Origin: Candidatus Accumulibacter appositus
GTDB taxonomy: Bacteria > Pseudomonadota > Gammaproteobacteria > Burkholderiales > Rhodocyclaceae
Assembly (NCBI GenBank): GCA_000585055.1
Contig: JEMX01000044.1
Location: forward strand, 1-64,000
Direction: 5' to 3'
Length of the DNA stretch: 64,000 bases
Shown: one piece after another, positions 56,750 to 64,000 of the stretch
How positions within the stretch are numbered: position 1 is the stretch's first letter
Layout: the number at the start of each line of letters is the position of its first letter
Translations under genes and position numbers: made by a program
The notes under the pieces: model-generated
Databases searched by the model: none
What the model saw: the letters and a program-made list of their open reading frames with translations, nothing else
What the model was told of the DNA's origin: nothing

Positions 56750-57423
56750 GCGCGCGTGACAACATCTTGCGGCGGCTGCGCGCCGCGCCGCAAGGCAAGG
56801 CGCCGCTGGTGCCGGACGTGCCGGCTTTCTATGCGGCCGTAAGTGCGGCGACACCGCCGAGCACGCGCGCCGCGCGAATCGAACTGTTCTGCGAAAAAAT
56901 GGCTTTCTGGCACGGCGAAGTGGTGCGCGTCACCGCCGCCAACTGGCCGCACAAGCTGCGCGAGATCTGCACCGCGAAAGGTGTGCGCTCACTCCTTTAT
57001 GGTGAGCCAAGTGCACACGCGGAAGCGCTGAAGTCGGCTGGCATCGCTGGGCTGAAGTCCTATGATCGCCCGCTTGCGGAGTGGAAAAAGGAACTCTTCG
57101 AAGATACCGATGCCGGCCTGACCTCGACGCGCGGCGGGATCGCCGAAACCGGCACCCTGATCGTCTGGCCGGACGCCAGCGAGCCGCGACTGATGTCGCT
57201 GGTGCCGCCGATCCACTTCGCGCTGCTCGATGCCGATCAGCTTTACGACACCCTCTTCGACGCCATGCAGGCGCAGCGCTGGAGTGACGGCATGCCGACC
57301 AATGCGCTGCTCGTGTCCGGTCCGTCGAAGACCGCCGACATCCAGGTCACCCTGGCTTACGGCGCGCACGGCCCGAAGGAGCTGGTGGTGTTGTTGCTGG
57401 TCAATGAGGAGGAAGTGCAATGA
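56746..57423 (+). CDS. lutC: L-lactate utilisation protein LutC (LUD domain)
   Basis: A 225-residue protein. The ATG at 56746 overlaps the lutA stop and has GGAGG upstream. The C-terminal half is the LUD domain (GLTSTRGGIAETGTLIVW, PRLMSLVPPIHFALLD, SKTADIQVTLAYGAHGPKEL), which shares the fold with LutB. It is a subunit of the lactate-oxidising complex without its own cysteine cluster motif. Here it lies between lutA and lutB, whereas the common order is A-B-C. It overlaps the lutB start by four bases. Confidence 0.92.
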   Translation: MSARDNILRRLRAAPQGKAPLVPDVPAFYAAVSAATPPSTRAARIELFCEKMAFWHGEVVRVTAANWPHKLREICTAKGVRSLLYGEPSAHAEALKSAGIAGLKSYDRPLAEWKKELFEDTDAGLTSTRGGIAETGTLIVWPDASEPRLMSLVPPIHFALLDADQLYDTLFDAMQAQRWSDGMPTNALLVSGPSKTADIQVTLAYGAHGPKELVVLLLVNEEEVQ

Positions 57424-58859
57424 ATACCCAGCCGCTCGACTTCGTCCCGGCCAGCGAATTCAAGCAGCGTGCGTCCGGCGCTGTTGCCGACGCGCACCTG
57501 CGCAAGAGCTTTCGTGGCGCGATGGACTTCCTGATCAACAAGCGCGCCGCGCAGTTCCCGGACCCGGTGGCGCTCGAAAGCCAGCGCGCGCTCGCCGAGC
57601 ACATTCGCAAGTACAGTCTGGCGCGGCTGCCCGAGTTGCTCGAACAGCTCGAGCGCAAGCTGACCGACAACGGCGTGAAAGTGCATTGGGCCGAGAATGC
57701 CGAAGAAGCCTGCGCGATCATCGTCGGCATCGCGCAGCGCCACTCGACGAAACTGATGGTCAAGGGCAAGTCGATGGTCAGCGAGGAGGTCGAGCTCAAC
57801 CACGCCATGGCCGCCGCCGGGATCGATGCCCTGGAGAGCGACATGGGCGAGTACATCGTCCAGCTCGACGGCGAGAAGCCCTCGCACATCATCATGCCGG
57901 CGATCCACAAGACCAAGCAGCAGATCGCCCGCCTGTTCGCCGACAAGGTGCCCGGTGCCCGCTACACCGAATCGGTCGACGAGTTGATCGGCATCGGCCG
58001 CGCCGTGTTACGCGAGAAGTTCATGAGCGCCGAGATCGGCTTGTCCGGCGTCAATTTCGCCGTCGCCGAAACCGGCACCCTGTGCCTGGTGGAGAACGAA
58101 GGCAACGGCCGCATGTGCACCACCGTACCCGAAGTGCATATTGCCATCACCGGTATCGAAAAAGTGGTCGAAAAGCTCGAGCACGTGCCGCCGCTGTTCG
58201 GCCTGTTGACCCGCTCGGCGACCGGGCAGGCGATCACCACCTACTTCAACATGATCAGTGGTCCGCGCAAGCCCGGCGAGAAGGACGGCCCGGGTGAGAT
58301 GCACCTGGTGCTGGTCGACAATGGGCGCACGCAAGCCTACGGCGACGAGCAGTTGCGCTCGACCCTGCAGTGCATCCGCTGCGGCGCGTGCATGAACCAT
58401 TGCCCGGTGTATACACGTATCGGCGGCCACGCCTATGGCACCACCTATCCCGGGCCGATCGGCGAAATCATCTCGCCGCATATGCTCGGCCTGAATGCCA
58501 CGCACGTTCTGCCGACCGCTTCCAGCCTCTGCGGCGCCTGCGGCGAAGTCTGCCCGGTGCGCATCCCGATTCCGGAACTGCTGGTCCGCCTGCGCGAGGA
58601 GGCGCAGCACGATGCGCGTCCCGGACATGCACCGCTGCGCGGCCAGGGGGCGGCCAAGAGCCGCCTGGTCGACGCCGTCTGGTCGGGGTGGGCGGCGCTG
58701 TACACCCGCCCGGCGTTCTATCGCGCCTTCGGCTGGCTGGCGACGCGCTTTCGTGCGCTGACCCCACCAATGCAGGGCGGCTGGACGGTCAGCCGTACGC
58801 CGATGAAACCGGCCGCGCGGACATTGCATGAGCTGATGGCGGAGAGAACGAAGCGCTGA
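57420..58859 (+). CDS. lutB: L-lactate utilisation protein LutB (4Fe-4S, LUD domain)
   Basis: A 479-residue protein. The N-terminal half is a LUD domain (MVKGKSMVSEEVELNHAM, GVNFAVAETGTLCLVENEGN). Then come two 4Fe-4S motifs: CIRCGACMNHC (C318, C321, C324, C328) and CGACGEVC (C371, C374, C378), followed by PVRIPIPELLVRLR. The end has the family's conserved TRFRAL...GWTVSRTPMKPAARTL region. It transfers electrons from lactate together with LutA and LutC, probably towards the quinone pool. Last gene of the coupled operon. No lactate permease is adjacent. Confidence 0.94.
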   Translation: MNTQPLDFVPASEFKQRASGAVADAHLRKSFRGAMDFLINKRAAQFPDPVALESQRALAEHIRKYSLARLPELLEQLERKLTDNGVKVHWAENAEEACAIIVGIAQRHSTKLMVKGKSMVSEEVELNHAMAAAGIDALESDMGEYIVQLDGEKPSHIIMPAIHKTKQQIARLFADKVPGARYTESVDELIGIGRAVLREKFMSAEIGLSGVNFAVAETGTLCLVENEGNGRMCTTVPEVHIAITGIEKVVEKLEHVPPLFGLLTRSATGQAITTYFNMISGPRKPGEKDGPGEMHLVLVDNGRTQAYGDEQLRSTLQCIRCGACMNHCPVYTRIGGHAYGTTYPGPIGEIISPHMLGLNATHVLPTASSLCGACGEVCPVRIPIPELLVRLREEAQHDARPGHAPLRGQGAAKSRLVDAVWSGWAALYTRPAFYRAFGWLATRFRALTPPMQGGWTVSRTPMKPAARTLHELMAERTKR

Positions 58860-58946
58860 GATTCGCGCGCCAACCGAAGGGGCCGGGGGCAGAGGGCGCG
58901 CTCGTGACTTTCACATTAGAAAGCGAAAAATCAACGGAGAAGAATT

Positions 58947-59435
58947 ATGTCTGCACCCATCGAAATCCTGCGCGGAGTTGTACATCCGTGGTATTGCGAC
59001 AACTTCGGCCATATGAATGTCCGTTGGTATAGCCATTTTTTTGATGACGCCGCATTTCACCTTTGGCCGCTCTACTGGGGGAGTCACAAGAAAATGCAGG
59101 ATGAGTTTGCAGTGCATACGGTAACCGCTTCTGCGACGGTGCAGTTCTTGCAGGAACTGCTGGCAGGGGATTTGATTTTGGTAGATAGTTCGCTGACCCG
59201 TGTCGGCCGCAAGAGTTGTACTTTTACAGAGCGAATGCTGCATGTTGACACGAAGGAAGTGCATGCTACCTACGACACCGTAGAAGTCTTCTTTGACCCA
59301 CGAACGCGCAAGGCAACAGAGATCCCGGCTCCAATCCGGCGGGCCTTGGAAAATGCATACCAGGTCGCGCCACAAGACCAGAAGCCTAACGGTGATGACA
59401 CGTGCAGACACCCCAAATCATCATCAGAGTCATGA
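58947..59435 (+). CDS. Hotdog-fold acyl-CoA thioesterase
   Basis: A 162-residue protein of the 4-hydroxybenzoyl-CoA thioesterase type. The signature YCDNFGHMNVRWYSHFFDDA carries the usual D-x-x-GHMN active-site helix entry. Later strands (TASATVQFLQELLAGDLILV, RKSCTFTERML) fit the hotdog sheet. The substrate is probably a short or aromatic acyl-CoA and cannot be told from sequence. A GGAGAAG ribosome site precedes the ATG. It starts 87 bp after lutB and may be a separate unit. Codon use is slightly more AT-rich than in the lut genes. Confidence 0.85.
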   Translation: MSAPIEILRGVVHPWYCDNFGHMNVRWYSHFFDDAAFHLWPLYWGSHKKMQDEFAVHTVTASATVQFLQELLAGDLILVDSSLTRVGRKSCTFTERMLHVDTKEVHATYDTVEVFFDPRTRKATEIPAPIRRALENAYQVAPQDQKPNGDDTCRHPKSSSES

Positions 59436-59488
59436 TCATTCCCCTCTTCCTCTGGCCCTTCTTCCGCAAGGCGAGAAGGGAGGTTCGC

Positions 59489-59506
59489 AAGTCGCGTACG
59501 CGACTT
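59489..59506. repeat. Perfect 18-bp palindrome AAGTCGCGTACGCGACTT
   Basis: A fully symmetric palindrome in the gap after the thioesterase gene. Just before it, CCCTTCT and AGAAGGG arms flank another stem. These look like a REP-type or mobile-element end sequence and lie next to the transposase remnant. Confidence 0.5.
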
Positions 59507-59521
59507 TCACGGTAGGCGCGC

Positions 59522-59870
59522 TCATCGCGCCTCCCAGTGCGGCGGTTGTGCGCGGATGGCGTGCTTCCGCAGGAAGGTCTCAACGATGATCTCGCCGCGC
59601 TACAGTCCGGGCAGACGAAGGTCGGCGGCGCGCTAGCGGCCAGTGCACCGGCTCCCTGACGTTTCGCGTCGGCAGCGGGCGACACGTGCAGCAAGGCCCG
59701 CAGCGTCGCCAGATTTTCTCTGCGCCGCGCATTTGCGATCAGCCCATGGTGCCGGATGCGGTGAAAGCCGCTGGGCAGCACCTGCAACAGGAAGCGACGC
59801 ATGAACGGCAGAACAAGCTGCTCGGGATCATCCCTTACGGCGACAAGCCGAAAGCCTATTTCCGCCGCTT
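59522..59870 (-). pseudogene. Decayed C-terminal end of an IS91-type transposase
   Basis: The minus-strand reading FMRRFLLQVLPSGFHRIRHHGLIANARRRENL and FVCPDC matches the conserved C-terminal part of IS91-family Y2 transposases (FHRIRHYG motif and zinc-finger-like CPxC). After FVCPDC the frame is lost by about one base near 59597-59603. The next frame continues EIIVETFLRKHAIRAQPP to a stop at 59522-59524. No N-terminal half or catalytic tyrosines are present. The fragment is an inactive scar of a past insertion. Confidence 0.75.
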
Positions 59871-60101
59871 CCAAAGTGCCAGCCAGCAGATTCAAGCCGT
59901 CATGCGCCAGATTTGCACCGCCCGTGCAAGTAACTGAACGCCCGTGTGATGCGGGGGGCGTGGCTCTTCCTTGATGTCGAACAATAGGCCTGGAAGGAAT
60001 AAGCAGCAAACTTTTCATTCTTTTGCAGTCTTTGGGCTTTGCGCTACCTTGGCGCGCCGGTTTGCCTCCGCCCTCTCGACCCTTAGCCCAAAGGCCTGTT
60101 G
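59871..60101. other. Gene-free stretch before the SLC13-type permease
   Basis: With the transposase scar, 59436-60101 contains no intact gene. This part has an AT-richer patch (about 60005-60035) that may include the permease promoter, but no convincing -35/-10 pair was found. Confidence 0.45.
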
Positions 60102-61907
60102 ATGTTGCTTCCCGAGTCACTGCACGCGCTGACTGTCGGCCTGACGCTGGTCGGCCTGTTTGCGTGCTTCGTGCGCGAATGGTTGAAGCCGGATGTGGCG
60201 GTAATGAGCGCGGTGGCCTTGCTGATGGCGCTTGGTTTGCTGACTCCGAAGCAGGTGCTCAGCGTGTTCAGCAACAGCGCGCCAATCACGGTTGCCTGCC
60301 TGTTCATCATCAGTGGGGCGTTGAGCAAGACCGGTTGCGTCGATCGCCTGGGTGACTGGCTGGGGGCGATGGCCGGACACAGCGAGCGTCGCTTGCTGTT
60401 GGCAATGCTCGCCGTTGGTCTGCTGGTGTCGCCGTTTATCAACAATACGCCGGTGGTGATGGTGATGATTCCGGCGGTGATCACGATGGCCGGGCGCTAC
60501 GGGGTGGCGCCATCACGGCTGCTGATTCCGCTTTCCTACGCGACCATTCTTGGCGGCATGATCACCATGGTCGGTACCTCGACCAACATCCTGGTCGATG
60601 GCGTTGCGCGTCAGCATGGGCTCGAGCCGTTCCGGATGTTCGAGATCAGCGCTCCGGCCATGGTCATCGCCTTGATCGGCTGCGCTTTGCTGCTCTGGCT
60701 GGCGCCGCGCTTTCTGCCCGTGCGCGAGACCTTGACGCAGCAGTTCACCGGTAGCGGCGATCGTCTGTTCATGAGCGAGCTCTTCGTGCCTGAAGGCTCC
60801 CATCTGGCCGGACGCAGTTTGCAGGAGGCGCGGCTGGCGAACGGCACGATCGAGGTGCTGAAGCTGTTTCGCGGTGACGAGGAATGGTCTACGCCCTTGC
60901 CGGGGACTGCACTGATGGTCGGCGATCGGCTGGTGGTCCATAGCCGCAGCAGTGCGATGATGGATCTGCGCAGCAGCACCGACCTGATGGGTGTGCAGGC
61001 ACAGGTAGCTGATGCGCACGACCTGGAAACGCTGCGCCGCCGTGGGGTGGTAATGGTCGAGGCAATCGTCGGCCAGACCTCGCGTTACGTCCTGCGCCCG
61101 ATCCGCGACCTCGATCTCACCGCCCGCTATGGCATCCACCTGGTCGCCGTGCATCGCAAGAACGCGTCGATTGCCGATATCGGCGACGACTTCCAGTTGC
61201 AGTTTGGCGACGTTCTGTTGGTCGAAGGCGGCTCGGCGCAGATCAAGCGCTTCTGCGAAAACGGCGATCTGTTCGCCATCACCGAGGGCCTCACGCCGGT
61301 GAGCAATCATCGCCGGGCGCCGATCGCCCTGGCCAGCATCGTCGGCGTGATGACCCTGGCCGCTTTCAACGTGATGCCGATCGAAGGGCTGGCGATCATC
61401 GGCGCGGTGCTCGTCGTCGCAACTGGTTGCCTGCGCGCCGACGAGGCCTACAAGTCGATCGAATGGCCGATTCTGGTGCTCATTTTCGGCATGTTGGCGC
61501 TGAGCATCGCCATGCACGAATCCGGGCTCGACAAGTTGATGGCCAGCGCGCTGGTCGGTGTCGGCGGCAGCTTGTCGCCATGGATGATGCTCTCGTTGGT
61601 GATTCTGCTCACTTCGATTGCCACCGAATTCCTCAGTAACAACGCCGTGGCGGTGTTGTTTACGCCAATCGTGATCGGTATCGCCGAACATCTCGGCGTC
61701 GATCCACGCCCCTTCGTGGTGGCGGTGATGTTCGCCGCCAGTGCGAGCTTCGCGACGCCGATCGGCTACCAGACCAATACCCTGGTCTATACGGCTGGCA
61801 ATTACCGCTTCGCCGACTTCGCGCGCCTCGGCATTCCGCTCAATCTGGTGGTCTGGGTGACGGCGAGTGTGTTGATCCCTCTCTTCTGGCCGCTGCGGCC
61901 GGTTTGA
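60102..61907 (+). CDS. SLC13/DASS-type permease with central TrkA_C (RCK_C) domains
   Basis: A 601-residue membrane protein. ATG at 60102 with AAAGG eight bases upstream is preferred over the adjacent TTG. About ten or more hydrophobic segments flank a soluble middle. The N-terminal half has NNTPVVMVMIPAV and MVGTSTNILVDG; the C-terminal half has EFLSNNAVAVLFTPIV and PIGYQTNTLVY, the paired SNT-type substrate/sodium motifs of divalent-anion symporters. Between them (about 210-390) two TrkA_C-like domains (SHLAGRSLQEARL, LMVGDRLVVHS; FQLQFGDVLLVEG) probably sense a ligand. Substrates may be dicarboxylates or sulfate. It is convergent with aspA, 57 bp away. Confidence 0.88.
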   Translation: MLLPESLHALTVGLTLVGLFACFVREWLKPDVAVMSAVALLMALGLLTPKQVLSVFSNSAPITVACLFIISGALSKTGCVDRLGDWLGAMAGHSERRLLLAMLAVGLLVSPFINNTPVVMVMIPAVITMAGRYGVAPSRLLIPLSYATILGGMITMVGTSTNILVDGVARQHGLEPFRMFEISAPAMVIALIGCALLLWLAPRFLPVRETLTQQFTGSGDRLFMSELFVPEGSHLAGRSLQEARLANGTIEVLKLFRGDEEWSTPLPGTALMVGDRLVVHSRSSAMMDLRSSTDLMGVQAQVADAHDLETLRRRGVVMVEAIVGQTSRYVLRPIRDLDLTARYGIHLVAVHRKNASIADIGDDFQLQFGDVLLVEGGSAQIKRFCENGDLFAITEGLTPVSNHRRAPIALASIVGVMTLAAFNVMPIEGLAIIGAVLVVATGCLRADEAYKSIEWPILVLIFGMLALSIAMHESGLDKLMASALVGVGGSLSPWMMLSLVILLTSIATEFLSNNAVAVLFTPIVIGIAEHLGVDPRPFVVAVMFAASASFATPIGYQTNTLVYTAGNYRFADFARLGIPLNLVVWVTASVLIPLFWPLRPV

Positions 61908-61964
61908 GGCGGAAGGCGAGGGAGGGGGGGGCTGTCGCCTCGACGCGGCGGCGGCGTACCGTTC

Positions 61965-63377
<1,413 letters not shown>

Positions 63378-63505
63378 GGGATGGGTCCGTTTGAAAGAAC
63401 GGCTAATTGTGGTCTGCAGTGCGCGTCCACATGATGCTATTTACGAATTGTCGATGCCGCTTCTGCATGGGCCCTGGGCGGGGCGAGCGCGTACCGGTTC
63501 GGCGA

Positions 63506-64000
63506 TCAGTTTGCCGATGCTCCGAGGCAGGCATGCCAGATTCTTTCAACCTCCGGACGACTGGGCTCGGCCTGGCGATAGAGCGAAATCTGCAAACTGG
63601 CCGTGTGCCTGTCGTCGCCCGCGTAAACGAGCGATCCGGCTGCCAATTCGTCGCGGACGGCGAGTTCGGGAATCCACGCGATCCCGGCACCGGCGACTAC
63701 GCCGCTCTTGAGGACGTCGGACATCGAGCATTCATAGCGAAAATCCAGCCTTGCCGCGAGATTCTCGCGATCGATCACCGATCCTGTCAGGCGGCCAAGG
63801 TAGCTGTTGCTCGGATAACAGAGATAGGGGAGCATCTCCCTGCTGGTCAGGGAGTAACGCGCCGAGCCGGTGCTCTCCGGCGCACTGACCGCTACCAGGC
63901 GTTCGCTGACCAGTGCGGCGGAGGGGTAGCGATTCATCTGGGCCAGCGTCGGTAGTGCGGCGCTGCTGTACGCCAGCATCAGGTCGCAGTGCCCGGTGAT
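63506..64000 (-). CDS. LysR-family regulator, C-terminal part (5' end outside window)
   Basis: Open from the window edge to the stop at 63506, covering about 164 residues of a LysR substrate-binding domain: GHCDLMLAYSS, VSERLVAVSAP, a SNSYLGRL effector-binding stretch, SDVLKSGVVAGAGIAWIPELAV (typical of the second lobe), and LQISLYRQAEPSRPEVERIW at the end. The helix-turn-helix lies beyond base 64000. It is in the same orientation as aspA and directly upstream of it. Control of aspartate or dicarboxylate use is a guess from position. Confidence 0.88.
   Translation of the reverse strand: MTGHCDLMLAYSSAALPTLAQMNRYPSAALVSERLVAVSAPESTGSARYSLTSREMLPYLCYPSNSYLGRLTGSVIDRENLAARLDFRYECSMSDVLKSGVVAGAGIAWIPELAVRDELAAGSLVYAGDDRHTASLQISLYRQAEPSRPEVERIWHACLGASAN

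Overview
The window is GC-rich bacterial chromosome. The guaB–guaA pair, a DUF4124 protein, the rnfH–ratA pair divergent from smpB, a lut-type lactate operon, aspA and several PEP-CTERM proteins together fit a betaproteobacterium, most likely of the Rhodocyclales / 'Candidatus Accumulibacter' type. The placement is inferred from gene content, not from a search.

Bases 1 to about 49,500 are an accessory surface-protein region. On the minus strand lie a very large secreted protein that runs off the left edge (N-terminal RTX repeats, six Calx-beta domains, a von Willebrand type D domain, then beta-helix-like sequence) and, just upstream of it, a PEP-CTERM protein. Next come a GAF/LuxR-type regulator (minus), a zinc-peptidase-like gene broken by one extra base in a T run (minus), and a large STAND ATPase regulator with a C-terminal BTAD domain (plus). 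After these is one 37-kb gene for a 12,374-residue protein that begins with a LEPR-XLL motif. It strings together C-type lectin, LamG, about 22 CARDB, about 9 cadherin/He_PIG-like, an Rhs-like stretch, two beta-propellers, a lower-GC block with peptidoglycan-binding, LAS-peptidase and matrixin signatures, 21 tandem '95-residue' Ig/cadherin-like repeats, and cohesin and dockerin modules. A small PEP-CTERM protein with a cohesin-like fold follows directly. A plausible reading is a locus for building extracellular matrix or floc, with giant scaffold proteins, PEP-CTERM-anchored partners and their own regulators. The wiring is inference.

Bases 49,600 to 54,900 are core genes: a DUF3467 protein, guaA and guaB (minus, GMP synthesis), a DUF4124 protein whose promoter shares its -10 region with guaB, rnfH and ratA (minus), and smpB (plus).

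Bases 54,950 to 58,860 hold an LldR-like GntR repressor divergent from a translationally coupled lutA–lutC–lutB operon for L-lactate oxidation. Two matching TGGT-N3-ACCA operators lie in the shared intergenic region. A hotdog thioesterase, a decayed IS91-type transposase end, an SLC13-type permease, aspA and the 3' part of a LysR regulator complete the window. The permease, aspartase and LysR gene could form a C4-dicarboxylate/aspartate unit. I found no tRNA, rRNA or CRISPR.
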